A stretch of 64,000 nt of DNA, from contig NZ_AP018664.1 of the NCBI RefSeq assembly GCF_003967075.1, positions 1,550,001-1,614,000 on the forward strand, read 5' to 3'. Positions 1 through 8,574 of the stretch are shown here, piece after piece. The notes under the pieces were generated by a model. That model saw nothing but the letters and a program-made list of their open reading frames with translations, made no database searches and was not told the origin of the DNA. Source of the stretch: Sphingobium amiense (GTDB lineage: Bacteria > Pseudomonadota > Alphaproteobacteria > Sphingomonadales > Sphingomonadaceae). Each line of letters opens with the position of its first letter. Position 1 is the first letter of the stretch. The position numbers and the translations under genes were made by a program.

Positions 1-804
1 TTCCTCGCGGGCTTCCTGATCGAGACGCTGGGACTTCTTTTCCAGATAGGTGGAATAATTGCCCTCGTAAGGGAAATATTTCCCCCGATCGAGTTCCAGA
101 ATCCAGCCCACCACATTGTCGAGGAAATAGCGGTCGTGGGTAATCATCAGCACCGCGCCCGCATATTCCTTGAGGTGGTTTTCCAGCCAGGTGACGCTTT
201 CGGCGTCCAGATGGTTGGTCGGTTCGTCGAGCAGCAGGATGTCGGGCTTCTGGATCAGCAGGCGCGTGAGCGCGATGCGGCGCTTTTCACCGCCCGACAG
301 ATTGTCGACCGCCCAGTCCGAAGGGGGGCAGCGCAGCGCTTCCATCGCGATTTCAAGCTGGTTGTCGAGCGTCCACCCGTCGGCTGCGTCGATCGCTTCC
401 TGTAATGTGCCCATCTCCTCCATCAGCGCGTCGAAATCCGCATCCTCCGGCGGATCGGCCATAATCATGCTGATCTCGTTGAAGCGGTCCAGCTTGTCCG
501 CCATCTCCCGCGCGCCGTCCTTGACGTTTTCCAGCACGGTCTTGGTCGGGTCGAGCTGCGGCTCCTGCGGCAGATAGCCGACGGTGATATTCTCGCCCGG
601 CCATGCTTCGCCGGTGAAATCGGTGTCGATGCCGCCCATGATCTTCATGAGCGTCGACTTGCCCGCGCCGTTGGGACCGACGATGCCGATCTTCGCCCCG
701 CGATAGAATTGCAGGTTGATGTTGGAGAGCACCGGCTTCTGCGCGCCGGGAAAGCTCTTGGTCATGTTCTTCATGACATAGGCATATTGCGATGAGGCGG
801 ACAT
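1..804 (-). CDS. ettA: Energy-dependent translational throttle protein EttA (ABC-F), partial
   Basis: Minus-strand gene whose 3' end lies outside the window; the first 268 codons are visible from the ATG at 802-804. The N-terminal ABC module has a Walker A motif (GPNGAGKST, about residues 43-51), an LSGGEKRR signature and a Walker B with DEPTNHLD. There are no membrane segments, as expected of ABC-F proteins that act on the ribosome. The family binds the E site and gates entry into elongation according to the ATP/ADP ratio. The start MSASSQYAYVMKNM fits EttA better than Uup or other ABC-F members. The second ATPase half is not visible, so the exact subfamily rests on the N-terminus. Confidence 0.93.
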   Translation of the reverse strand, partial: MSASSQYAYVMKNMTKSFPGAQKPVLSNINLQFYRGAKIGIVGPNGAGKSTLMKIMGGIDTDFTGEAWPGENITVGYLPQEPQLDPTKTVLENVKDGAREMADKLDRFNEISMIMADPPEDADFDALMEEMGTLQEAIDAADGWTLDNQLEIAMEALRCPPSDWAVDNLSGGEKRRIALTRLLIQKPDILLLDEPTNHLDAESVTWLENHLKEYAGAVLMITHDRYFLDNVVGWILELDRGKYFPYEGNYSTYLEKKSQRLDQEAREE

Positions 805-908
805 GGTTCGCGCAAGGCTCCAGGAAGGAAGAGAGAAAGGATTTGGGCGGGAGTTAGCGAAGGGCAAGCGCATTGGCAAATGGCGACGCGCCGGTTAAGC
901 CTTGGCCC

Positions 909-2282
909 ATGCACAAAATCCGATCAGGCCCGCGCGCCGTCCTGCTCCTCGGCAGCCTCCTCGCCTCCTCCCCGGCCCTCGCCGACGCCGCCGACAGCGC
1001 GGCGATTCGGGAAGCAGCGCTGAAGGACGACGTCGCATGGTCCTTCACCGAAGGGCTTACGACCGAAGTCGGCCCCCGCCCCGCCGGCACCCCACAGGAA
1101 GCACGGGGGCGCGAATGGGCCGTCGCGCGGCTGAAGGCGCTCGGCTTTTCCAACGTCCGCGCCGAACCCTACACCATGCCCGTGTGGCTGCGCGGGCGCG
1201 AAGACGCGCGCATCGTCTCCCCCTTCCCGCAAAATCTCGTGCTGGCGGCGCTGGGCAACAGCGGGTCGACGGGTGAGAAGGGGGTCGAGGGCGAAGTCGT
1301 CTACTTCCCCAGCCTTGCCGATCTGGAGGCTGCGCCCGACGCCGCGCTCAAGGGCAAGATCGCCTTCGTCGACCATGGCATGAGCGCGACGCAGGACGGG
1401 TCGTCCTACGGCTATTTCGGCGCGGCGCGGCGGCAGGGGCCGAGCATCGCCTCGAAAAAGGGCGCCATCGCCATCCTCATCCGCTCGGTCGGCACGGATC
1501 ATCACCGCGTGCCCCATACCGGCGTGCAGATGTGGGCCGATGGCGTGGAGCCGATCCCCGCCGCCGCGCTTTCGGTTCCCGACGCCGAGCAGCTTGCCCG
1601 CATCGCAAAGCGCGGCCAGCCGGTCCGGGTCCATCTGACGCTCCTGTCGAAGATGCTGAAGGACCAGCCCTCCGGCAACGTCATCGCCGAAATTCCCGGC
1701 AGCGATCCGGCCGCGGGCGTGGTCGTGGCCGCCTGTCATCTCGATAGCTGGGATCAGGGCACGGGCGCGATAGACGACGCCGCCGGGTGCGGCATCGCGG
1801 TGGCTTCCGCGCTTCAGGTCGCAAAAGCCGGAACGCCGCGCCGGACCATCCGCATATTGATGGCGGGCGCGGAGGAAGTCGGCGGCGATGGATCGCGCGC
1901 TTACTTCAAGGCCCATGGCGCTGAAAAGCACGCCCTCGCCATCGAATCGGATTTCGGCGCGGACCGGGTCTGGCGCGTCGATTTCAAGCTGCCCAAGGGC
2001 CATGGCGCTCTGGCGACGCGGATCAAACAGGGTCTGGCGCCGCTCGGCGTCGGTTCGGGCGAACAGGTTGCGGGCGGCGGCGCGGACATCGCCCCGCTGG
2101 TGCAGGCCGGGGTTCCGGTCATCGACCTTCAGCAGGACGGAACGCGCTATTTCGACCTGCATCACACGCCCGACGATACGCTGGACAAGATCGACCCTGT
2201 GCAGCTCCGGCAGAATGTTGCGGCCTGGGCGGTGACGCTGAACCTTGTCGCCAATGCTTCAGAAACATTGTCCGCTAACTGA
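909..2282 (+). CDS. M28 family zinc peptidase, secreted
   Basis: A 457-residue protein. The ATG at 909 is preferred over 873 because it opens directly onto a signal peptide: MHKIRSGPR followed by a hydrophobic stretch ending ALADA. A middle segment (about residues 115-255) looks like a protease-associated domain. The C-terminal M28 domain carries HLDSWDQG (His near 277), GAIDDAAG and AEEVGGDG, which supply zinc ligands and the catalytic Glu in this family. Members are periplasmic or outer-membrane amino- or carboxypeptidases. The substrate cannot be told from sequence. The gene stands alone between ettA (minus) and a lipoprotein gene. Confidence 0.88.
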   Translation: MHKIRSGPRAVLLLGSLLASSPALADAADSAAIREAALKDDVAWSFTEGLTTEVGPRPAGTPQEARGREWAVARLKALGFSNVRAEPYTMPVWLRGREDARIVSPFPQNLVLAALGNSGSTGEKGVEGEVVYFPSLADLEAAPDAALKGKIAFVDHGMSATQDGSSYGYFGAARRQGPSIASKKGAIAILIRSVGTDHHRVPHTGVQMWADGVEPIPAAALSVPDAEQLARIAKRGQPVRVHLTLLSKMLKDQPSGNVIAEIPGSDPAAGVVVAACHLDSWDQGTGAIDDAAGCGIAVASALQVAKAGTPRRTIRILMAGAEEVGGDGSRAYFKAHGAEKHALAIESDFGADRVWRVDFKLPKGHGALATRIKQGLAPLGVGSGEQVAGGGADIAPLVQAGVPVIDLQQDGTRYFDLHHTPDDTLDKIDPVQLRQNVAAWAVTLNLVANASETLSAN

Positions 2283-2438
2283 ACTTTTGAGGTAGACAAC
2301 ATTCCGTCGCGTGATTCTGCCGCTTCACCGACGCAGAAAAGCATTGATTTGTGCATCGCACACGTTAATGCCGGTCGCTCGCGTAGGGCCACTTATGGAC
2401 GTGCCAGACGCGGCATAATGCTATGGGAGCCGTACACA

Positions 2439-2651
2439 ATGAAGAAGATCGCTGTTGTTTTCGCTTCGGCCAGCCTGATGGCTCTCGCCGCTTGCGGTGA
2501 GAAGCCGGCCAACGAAACCGCGAATGCTTCGAACGCCGTTGTCGAAAACGTCGTTGAGAACGCCACCAACGCTGCGGACAACGCCGCTAACGCTGCCGAC
2601 GCTGCCGCCAACTCGGCGAACGTCGCTGCGAACGCTGCGAACGCGATGTAA
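2439..2651 (+). CDS. Small Asn/Ala-rich lipoprotein
   Basis: A 70-residue protein starting at MKKIAVVFAS. The signal sequence ends in a lipobox (ALAAC), so Cys19 is expected to be lipidated. The mature part is almost only Ala and Asn with some Val, Glu and Asp, in irregular repeats of NAA, NAAD and SNA type, ending in Met. Similar low-complexity proteins in sphingomonads have been labelled 'circumsporozoite protein' only because of their composition. There is no C-terminal Lys as in Braun's lipoprotein. A strong terminator follows, so it is probably its own transcription unit. Function is unknown; a helical envelope lipoprotein is an inference. A TGTGC-ATC-GCACA dyad lies upstream at about 2351-2363. 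Confidence 0.8.
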   Translation: MKKIAVVFASASLMALAACGEKPANETANASNAVVENVVENATNAADNAANAADAAANSANVAANAANAM

Positions 2652-2678
2652 TCTTCGCGTAAGCAAGATTTTCGTGGA

Positions 2679-2710
2679 GGGCGGGCCGTGCATGCGGTCC
2701 GCCCTTTTCG
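2679..2710 (+). terminator. Rho-independent terminator after the lipoprotein gene
   Basis: GC-rich inverted repeat (GGGCGGGCC / GGTCCGCCC around GTGCATGC) followed by TTTT, 28 bases after the lipoprotein stop codon. Confidence 0.8.
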
Positions 2711-2806
2711 TTTGCCCGCAAGCCGGAACACTTCGCGCCCCGTCGGCGCTTTTTCGCGGAAACGCGATTGACGGATCGAGCGCCGGACCGCTAAGGCCGC
2801 GCGGCG

Positions 2807-2883
<77 letters not shown>

Positions 2884-2959
2884 CCCTTCCCTCCCACAAC
2901 CCATCATTGCGGCGCAGATGCGCCTGTCGGGAAACCCGATCGAGACCGGTCAAGGGAAA

Positions 2960-3310
2960 GGGATGAGGTGGGAGGCTTCTGTTGCCCGGTGCCTCCCGAA
3001 CCGCTGAATTCCCTTCTGTTGCCCGGTGGGTTCAACCGCGCTATTTTAGAGTAATGTCAGGCCGTGAGGCCATCAATTACGCTGCAATGGCGAGTGCTTC
3101 GTTATCGTTGGCACTTGTGAGTTTTGCACAGTTTAACGGCTTACACGGGCCGGGTAAAAGCATCGCCTTTCAACACACGTCGATCCTAGTTCGGCCCCGT
3201 CAGAAAGCCCCTTGCAAGGCCTTTGTGGTGGAGCCGCCGGGTACTGCCCCCGGGTCCGCTGCGCCTATTGCACGACACGATTTATCACCATAGCCGGGCG
3301 AACCCGGCAG
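2960..3310 (-). ncRNA. ssrA: tmRNA, circularly permuted two-piece form (ssrA)
   Basis: Read on the minus strand. The acceptor piece comes first: a T arm CCGGG-GGCAGTA-CCCGG, the acceptor strand CGGCTCC, discriminator A and CCA (CCA at 3226-3228). After a 27-base spacer (3199-3225) the coding piece starts at 3198 with GGGGCCG, which pairs with CGGCTCC through one G.U, and continues with the tmRNA-typical GGATCGAC. The tag frame runs from 3112 down to 3077: GCC AAC GAT AAC GAA GCA CTC GCC ATT GCA GCG TAA, that is ANDNEALAIAA, preceded in the product by the Ala charged on the tmRNA. A GGCC-TCAC-GGCC helix follows the stop. The permuted order is characteristic of alphaproteobacteria. The outer ends (about 3310 and 2960) are estimates from the predicted promoter and the last hairpin (GGGAGGC / GCCTCCC). 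Confidence 0.93.
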
Positions 3311-3314
3311 TCCC

Positions 3315-3343
3315 CATATGGCCCCGCCCGCACACTTTTACAA
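3315..3343 (-). promoter_or_regulatory. Predicted promoter of ssrA
   Basis: On the minus strand, TTGTAA (3338-3343) and CATATG (3315-3320) are separated by exactly 17 bases, a sigma-70-like arrangement that would start transcription at about 3308, just before the acceptor piece of the tmRNA. Confidence 0.5.
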
Positions 3344-3386
3344 GCCGTCGCCGGAGCCGCCGCCATAGCGGCGCGTTAAAGGCGCC

Positions 3387-3898
3387 ATGCCCCGGCTCAA
3401 GGTTTTCCGCACGCCCATCGGCTTTCACGACGCCTATGTCGCCGCGCCCAGCCGCAAGCCGCGCTCGAAGCATGGGGTGCGGAGGCCGACCTGTTCGCGC
3501 GCGGCGCGGCGGAACAGGTGACGGACGAAGCCCTGATGCAGGAGCCGCTCGCTCGGCCCGGCGATGTCATCAGGCGCCCGCGCGGCACGGCGGAGGATCA
3601 TCTCGCCGCCAGCGCCCCCGCCCCCCGGCGCGCCAGGGCCGGACGCAAAAGGGCCGCCGCAAAGCCGCCGCCTCGTCCCAGCCGCGCCGCCCTCAGCGCC
3701 GCCGAGGATGAACGCGACGCCCGCCGCCGGACGCTCGACGAAGAGGTCGCGACTCTCGAAGCCGAACGCGCCAGCCTCGACCGCAGGATCGCCAGCATGC
3801 GCGCGGCGGCCCGGCGCAGCGTCGAAACACTCGACCGAAAGGTGGAAGGGCAGCGCACAGCCTACGAAAAAGCGCTCCAAAAATGGCGCGAGGGATGA
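3387..3898 (+). pseudogene. Coiled-coil 'TolA-like' hypothetical protein, frameshifted
   Basis: Translation from the ATG at 3387 gives MPRLKVFRTPIGFHDAYVAAPSRK and then leaves the frame. A second frame from 3458 continues it as AALEAWGAEADLFARGAAEQ and runs to the stop at 3896-3898. Restoring one A at about 3456-3458 (AA to AAA before GCC) gives one continuous protein of about 171 residues. The joined product has a conserved N-terminal module, a Lys/Arg/Ala/Pro linker (about 70-105) and a C-terminal coiled coil rich in Glu, Arg and Ala. Sphingomonads carry this protein, often named 'cell envelope biogenesis protein TolA', but its role is not established. The cause is either a genuine one-base deletion or a sequencing error; the intact downstream frame suggests a recent event or an error. 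Confidence 0.75.
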
Positions 3899-3916
3899 AA
3901 CCAATATTGATTTTAT

Positions 3917-4020
3917 CGTCACCCCGGACTTGATCCGGGGTCCAGCTACATCTTTGCGCCAGACGCCTGCGCGGCAGGGAAAAGTGAAAAGCGGGACACT
4001 GGATCAAGCCCGGTATGACG
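3917..4020 (+). repeat. REP/BIME-like palindromic repeat
   Basis: An intergenic element bounded by inverted ends: CGTCACCCCGGACTTGATCC at 3917-3936 and GGATCAAGCCCGGTATGACG at 4001-4020, complementary at 16 of 20 positions. The left arm also forms its own palindrome (CCCCGGACTTGATCCGGGG). Sequences of this type are common interspersed repeats in alphaproteobacteria. No second copy was noticed in the window. Confidence 0.65.
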
Positions 4021-4091
4021 AAGCCGGGACAAAAACGCCCTTTTCGCTCCGCCCTTCCCCCAGCGCCCCTCCCGCGCTACAGCGCTTTCCC

Positions 4092-4682
4092 ATGATCCTC
4101 GTCATCGACAATTATGACAGCTTCACCTGGAACCTCGTCCATTATCTGATGGAGCTGGGCGCAAAGGTCGAAGTCGTCCGCAACGACGCCATTTCAGCGG
4201 GTCAGGCGCTGTCCACCGGAGCCAAGGCCTTCCTGCTTTCGCCCGGCCCCTGCACCCCCAACGAAGCGGGCGTCAGCCTCGACCTCGTGGCCGCGTGCGC
4301 CGATGCGGGCGCGCCGCTGCTCGGCGTGTGCCTCGGCCATCAGGCGATCGGCCAGCATTTCGGCGGCAAGGTGGTGCGCGGCGGCCTGATGCATGGCAAG
4401 ACGTCGCCCGTGACGCATGACGGCACCGGCCTTTTCGCCGGGCTGCCCTCCCCCTTCACCGCGACCCGCTATCATTCGCTGATCGTGGAGGACATTCCGG
4501 ACGCGCTGGTCGTCAACGCCACCAGCGAGGACGGATCGGTCATGGCCTTCCGCCACGCGAGCCTCCCCATCCATTCGGTGCAGTTCCACCCGGAAAGCAT
4601 CGCCACCGAATATGGGCATGAGATGCTGGCCAATTTCATGACCCTCGCGGGCCTTCCGGTGCGGACGCGCGAAGCGGCCTGA
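4092..4682 (+). CDS. trpG: Anthranilate synthase component II (glutamine amidotransferase)
   Basis: A 196-residue class I glutamine amidotransferase that hands ammonia from glutamine to the TrpE subunit for anthranilate synthesis. The catalytic triad is visible: Cys80 in [10 protein letters not shown], and His166 and Glu168 in VQFHPES. The oxyanion loop [11 protein letters not shown] (50-60) is present. The ATG at 4092 begins the conserved [19 protein letters not shown]. It leads the trp genes here, 160 bases before trpD, with a dispersed repeat between. trpE is not in the window. The protein may also serve p-aminobenzoate synthesis, since TrpG and PabA are near identical. Confidence 0.95.
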   Translation: MILVIDNYDSFTWNLVHYLMELGAKVEVVRNDAISAGQALSTGAKAFLLSPGPCTPNEAGVSLDLVAACADAGAPLLGVCLGHQAIGQHFGGKVVRGGLMHGKTSPVTHDGTGLFAGLPSPFTATRYHSLIVEDIPDALVVNATSEDGSVMAFRHASLPIHSVQFHPESIATEYGHEMLANFMTLAGLPVRTREAA

Positions 4683-4685
4683 TCC

Positions 4686-4791
4686 TGTCCTATCCCGTAA
4701 CGGGCGGCCTAAGCTGCACGCTGCTTCTTTATGGATGTTGCGGGAATAGGACAGAAAATGTCAAAATTTGCGGGAAATATGCGAAGCTAAG
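4686..4791. repeat. Dispersed repeat element, copy 1
   Basis: Starts with TGTCCTATCCC (4686-4696), matched by an inverted GGGAATAGGACA (4742-4753). It then continues as a conserved segment, positions 4751-4791, that is 36/41 identical to 57001-57041. This segment contains the ten-codon frame MSKFAGNMRS with its stop (4758-4790). It fills most of the trpG-trpD gap. Function is unknown. Confidence 0.65.
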
Positions 4792-4842
4792 GGCAAGCGC
4801 CCCTCTCGACAGCCCGCCCTCCCGCCGACTAAGGCGAGGGCG

Positions 4843-5835
4843 ATGACCCGCCTGCCCGATCCTGCGACCCCGCTCTCGCCGCAAGCGGCGGAGACCGCTT
4901 TCGACCTGCTGTTCGATGCCGATCTGCCGGAGGAGGAGATCGCGTCCTTCCTCGTCGTCATGGCGCGCCGGGGCGAAACCGCGACGGAGATCGCCGCCGC
5001 CGCCCGCGCGATGCGCGCCCGCATGATCCCGGTCGACGCACCTGCCGGAGCCATCGACGTCTGCGGCACGGGCGGCGACGGCCACCACACGCTCAACGTC
5101 TCCACCGCCGTCAGCCTCGTCGTTGCGGCAGCGGGCGTCCCCGTCGCCAAGCACGGCAACCGCGCCGCCTCCTCCAAAGCAGGCGCGGCCGACACGCTCG
5201 AAGCGCTGGGCCTCAACCTCGACAGGGCCGCCGCGACGGCGCAGGCGACGCTCGCCGATCTCGGCATCTGCTTCCTCTTCGCGCAGAATTACCACCCGTC
5301 GCTCAAGCGCTTCGCCCCCATCCGCAAGGCGATCGGCGAACGCACCATCTTCAACCTCATGGGACCGCTCGCCAACCCGGCGGGGGTTCGCCGCCAGCTC
5401 GTCGGCATAGCCCGCCCGGCCTATGTGCCCATCTACGCGCAGGCGCTGGCGCTCCTGGGCATCGACCGCGCCATGGTCGTGTCGGGCGATGAAGGGCTGG
5501 ACGAACTGTCGCTGGCGGGCGGCAACGATGTCGCCGAAGTCACCAGTGACGGGGTGGTCGCTATGCGCCGCCTCGCCGCCATCGACCTTGGCCTTTCGAC
5601 CGACCCCGTTTCCGCCATTCGCGGAGGGGACGCCACGCACAACGCCGCTGCGCTGCGGGCGCTGCTTCAGGGTGAACATGGCCCCTATCGCGACGCCGTG
5701 CTGCTCAACGCCGCCGCTGCGCTGCTGGTGGCGGACGCGGTGGAGACGCTGCGCGAAGGCGTGGAGGAAGCCGCCGAAACCATCGACCGCGGCCTTGCCA
5801 ACGCGCTGCTCAATTGCTGGATAGCCTATTCATGA
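4843..5835 (+). CDS. trpD: Anthranilate phosphoribosyltransferase
   Basis: A 330-residue TrpD that transfers phosphoribosyl from PRPP to anthranilate. Family landmarks include [17 protein letters not shown] (glycine-rich PRPP loop), [21 protein letters not shown] and [15 protein letters not shown]. The ATG at 4843 ([11 protein letters not shown]) was chosen because the longer frame from 4768 runs through the repeat element and has no family support. The stop overlaps the trpC start in an ATGA (5832-5835), so the two are likely translationally coupled. Confidence 0.95.
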   Translation: MTRLPDPATPLSPQAAETAFDLLFDADLPEEEIASFLVVMARRGETATEIAAAARAMRARMIPVDAPAGAIDVCGTGGDGHHTLNVSTAVSLVVAAAGVPVAKHGNRAASSKAGAADTLEALGLNLDRAAATAQATLADLGICFLFAQNYHPSLKRFAPIRKAIGERTIFNLMGPLANPAGVRRQLVGIARPAYVPIYAQALALLGIDRAMVVSGDEGLDELSLAGGNDVAEVTSDGVVAMRRLAAIDLGLSTDPVSAIRGGDATHNAAALRALLQGEHGPYRDAVLLNAAAALLVADAVETLREGVEEAAETIDRGLANALLNCWIAYS

Positions 5836-6620
5836 ACAAGCTCACCGAAATCTGCGAATTCAAACGCGAGGATGTCGCACGGCGCAGGTCCGCCGTCAGC
5901 GTGGCCGAACTCCAGTCCCGCGCCGCTGGCCAGACCCCGCCGAGGGGCTTTCGCCGCGCGCTCGACCGGGCGGCGCAGGACGGCTTCGGCCTCATCGCCG
6001 AAGTCAAGAAGGCCAGCCCGTCCAAAGGCCTGATCCGCCCCGACTTCGATCCCCCGGCCCACGCCGCCGCCTATGCCGCGGGCGGCGCGGCCTGCCTGTC
6101 GGTCCTCACCGACGAACCCTATTTTCAGGGCCATGACGATTATCTGGTCGCCGCCCGCGCCGCCTGCGCCCTGCCGGTGCTGCGCAAGGATTTCATCGTC
6201 GATCCCTGGCAGGTGCTCGAAAGCCGGGCGCTGGGCGCGGACGCGATCCTCATCATCGTCGCCGCGCTGGACGACCGCCAGATGGCGGAGATAGAGGACG
6301 CCGCGCTCGGCCTTGGCATGGACGCGCTGGTCGAAGTGCATGACGAAGCGGAACTGAACCGCGCCCTTGCGCTGCGCTCCCGCCTCATCGGCGTCAACAA
6401 CCGCGACCTGCGCGACTTCAGCGTGGACTTCGCCCGCACCTATGAACTCGTCGGGAAAGCGCCGGAAGGCTGCACCTTCGTCGCCGAAAGCGGCCTGACC
6501 GGCCATGCCGATCTGACCGCGATGGCGGATCATGGCGTGCGCTGCTTCCTCGTCGGCGAAACGCTGATGCGGCAGGCCGATGTCGAAGCGGCGACCCGCG
6601 CGCTGCTGACCGGCGCATGA
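5832..6620 (+). CDS. trpC: Indole-3-glycerol phosphate synthase
   Basis: A 262-residue (beta/alpha)8-barrel that closes CdRP to indole-3-glycerol phosphate. It shows the early Lys in [32 protein letters not shown] and FVAESGLTG, all typical active-site segments. It is monofunctional: no TrpF domain is attached. The ATG at 5832 overlaps the trpD stop and the gene's own stop overlaps the moaC start in the same way (6617-6620). Confidence 0.96.
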   Translation: MNKLTEICEFKREDVARRRSAVSVAELQSRAAGQTPPRGFRRALDRAAQDGFGLIAEVKKASPSKGLIRPDFDPPAHAAAYAAGGAACLSVLTDEPYFQGHDDYLVAARAACALPVLRKDFIVDPWQVLESRALGADAILIIVAALDDRQMAEIEDAALGLGMDALVEVHDEAELNRALALRSRLIGVNNRDLRDFSVDFARTYELVGKAPEGCTFVAESGLTGHADLTAMADHGVRCFLVGETLMRQADVEAATRALLTGA

Positions 6621-7093
6621 CCGGCGGCCTCACCCATCTGGACGAGGACGGCGCGGCCCGCATGGTCGATGTGTCGGCCAAGGCCGTGACCGCGCGCGAG
6701 GCGGTCGCTTCGGGCCGCATCGCCATGAGCGCCACGGCGTCGCAGGCCATCCGCGACGGCCTCGTCAAGAAAGGCGATGTCCTCGCCGTCGCGCGCGTCG
6801 CGGGCATCATGGCGGCCAAGCGCACCGCCGATCTCATCCCGCTGTGCCATCCCATCGCGCTCAGCAGCGTGACCGTTGACTTTGACCTGCTCGACGATGG
6901 CGTCAGGGTCGTCGCCACCGCCCGCACGGCGGGGCAGACGGGCGTAGAGATGGAAGCGCTGACCGCTGCCTCCGCCACGCTGCTGACCATTTATGACATG
7001 GCGAAAGCGCTGGATAAGGCGATGGTCATCGGCGACATCCGGCTTGAAGCCAAAAGCGGCGGCCGGTCCGGCGACTGGAAGCGCGGCGCATGA
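6617..7093 (+). CDS. moaC: Cyclic pyranopterin monophosphate synthase MoaC
   Basis: A 158-residue MoaC, which with MoaA converts GTP into cyclic pyranopterin monophosphate for molybdenum cofactor. The substrate-binding LCHPIALSS, the GVEMEALTA segment and the C-terminal [10 protein letters not shown]...KSGGRSGDW are all present. It overlaps trpC by 4 bases and moeA by 4 bases. Placing it inside a trp run is a recurring sphingomonad arrangement and probably ties its expression to the upstream genes. Confidence 0.95.
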   Translation: MTGGLTHLDEDGAARMVDVSAKAVTAREAVASGRIAMSATASQAIRDGLVKKGDVLAVARVAGIMAAKRTADLIPLCHPIALSSVTVDFDLLDDGVRVVATARTAGQTGVEMEALTAASATLLTIYDMAKALDKAMVIGDIRLEAKSGGRSGDWKRGA

Positions 7094-8268
7094 GCCTGCT
7101 GCCGGTGGCGGAAGCGCAGGCGCGCCTCTTCGCTCTGGCCCAGTCGCTGGCGGAAGAAGGCGTGCCTGTCGCACAGGCGGTCGGCCGATGGCTGGCGCGG
7201 GACGTGCGGGCGCTGCGCGATCAGCCCTGGGCGGCGCTTTCGGCGATGGACGGCTATGCCGTGCGCGCGTCGGAGCATCCCGGCCGCTGGCGCGTGGCGC
7301 AGGAAAGCGCGGCGGGCGGCCCGCTCCCCCTTCCTCTCGCGCCGGGAGAAGCCTGCCGCATCTTCACCGGCGCGCCCCTGCCCGACGGCGCGGACGCGAT
7401 CCTCATTCAGGAGAATGCCCGGCGCGACGGCGACCACATCGCCGCCTCCCCCGACCCTCTTGCCAAAGGCCAGCATGTCCGCAAGGCCGCATCCGACTTC
7501 GCGACCGGCGATATTCTGTTGAAGTCCGGCGCTGCAATCGGAGCCGCCCAGATCGCCGTCGCCGTGCTCGCCGGGCATGATCGCCTGCCCGTGCGCCGCC
7601 GCCTGACCGTCGCGATCCTGTCGACGGGCAATGAACTCGTCCCGCCGGGCGCGCCCGTTCCGCCGGGGTCGCTGCCTTCGTCGAACGCGCCGATGCTGGC
7701 GGCCATGCTGGCGGGGCCGCCCTGCGACATCGTCGACATCGGCATCGTCGCCGATGACCTTCCGGCGCTCGCCACCGCCTTCGAACGCGCGAAGGACGCT
7801 GACATCATCGTTTCGACCGGGGGCGCGTCGGTCGGCGATCACGACCTCGTCCGCCCCGCCTTCGATAAAGCGGGCGGCGCGCTCGACTTCTGGAAGATCC
7901 GGATGCGCCCCGGTAAGCCGCTGATGGCCGGACGGATGGGGAATGCGCTGTTCCTGGGCCTGCCCGGCAATCCGGTATCGGCCTTCGTCACCGCCACGCT
8001 CTTCCTGCTGCCGCTCGTGCGCCACATGAGCGGGGCGGCGGACCCGCTCCCCCGCACCGCTCAGGCACGCCTCGCCTCCGCATTGCCGCAGGTCGGGGAG
8101 CGTGACGACTATCTGAGAGCCTATCGGGGTGCCGGCGGCGTCGTCTCTGTCACATCGCAGGACAGCGCGGCCACGGCCGCCCTTTCGCTCGCCGACTGCC
8201 TGATTGTCCGCGCCGCTGGCAGCCCACCTGCCGCACCGGGCGACATCGTGTCGATTCTGCCGCTGTGA
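7090..8268 (+). CDS. moeA: Molybdopterin molybdenumtransferase MoeA
   Basis: A 392-residue MoeA that inserts molybdate into adenylylated molybdopterin. N-terminal MoeA domains ([27 protein letters not shown]) are followed by the MoCF-binding domain with [10 protein letters not shown] and [11 protein letters not shown], and a C-terminal beta domain. [26 protein letters not shown] is conserved. The ATG overlaps the moaC stop. Length is usual for the family. Confidence 0.95.
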   Translation: MSLLPVAEAQARLFALAQSLAEEGVPVAQAVGRWLARDVRALRDQPWAALSAMDGYAVRASEHPGRWRVAQESAAGGPLPLPLAPGEACRIFTGAPLPDGADAILIQENARRDGDHIAASPDPLAKGQHVRKAASDFATGDILLKSGAAIGAAQIAVAVLAGHDRLPVRRRLTVAILSTGNELVPPGAPVPPGSLPSSNAPMLAAMLAGPPCDIVDIGIVADDLPALATAFERAKDADIIVSTGGASVGDHDLVRPAFDKAGGALDFWKIRMRPGKPLMAGRMGNALFLGLPGNPVSAFVTATLFLLPLVRHMSGAADPLPRTAQARLASALPQVGERDDYLRAYRGAGGVVSVTSQDSAATAALSLADCLIVRAAGSPPAAPGDIVSILPL

Positions 8269-8311
8269 ATCTTCTGGCCTAGCGGAACTGCTGCTCGCCC
8301 GGAGGGGAATT

Positions 8312-8476
8312 GTGACGCTGCTCGTCGCCCATCTGCCGGTCGAGCGGCCGCAGGCGGCGAACATCCCGCTCCCTGACCCGCACCGGCGGATTGTGGCGGA
8401 GGTCAGGGCGGGTATCGGGCATGCATTCTCTCCTGCACCGATCGTCGTCGGCTTCCCCGCACGAACGCCGTGCTGA
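8312..8476 (+). CDS. Possible small protein of 54 residues, unknown
   Basis: A GTG start at 8312 sits 7 bases after GGAGGGG, and the frame [13 protein letters not shown]... ends at 8476 with GC in most third positions, as in coding DNA of this genome. No family is recognised. Against it, the frame is open upstream to 8204 inside moeA, and high-GC DNA often has long chance frames. It occupies the otherwise unexplained 306-base gap between moeA and lexA. Confidence 0.3.
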   Translation: MTLLVAHLPVERPQAANIPLPDPHRRIVAEVRAGIGHAFSPAPIVVGFPARTPC

Positions 8477-8514
8477 TCCTTCCGTTCCATGCGGCTCGCC
8501 ACACGGTTTGCCGC

Positions 8515-8557
8515 TTGACGAACCTCCATGTGTTTCCTATGCGTTCCTCATACGTTC
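8515..8557 (+). promoter_or_regulatory. lexA promoter with alphaproteobacterial SOS box
   Basis: TTGACG (8515-8520) and TATGCG (8538-8543) are 17 bases apart. The box GTTC-CTCATAC-GTTC (8543-8557) overlaps the end of the -10 and the expected start point. It matches the known alphaproteobacterial LexA operator GTTC-N7-GTTC exactly, so autoregulation of lexA is expected. Confidence 0.85.
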
Positions 8558-8574
8558 CACGGAGGACCGATGCG

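Noticed and set aside
2982..3711. Plus-strand ORFs across 2982-3293 and 3223-3711
   Set aside because: They lie over the minus-strand tmRNA and the start of the frameshifted gene; the peptide strings come from conserved RNA structure.
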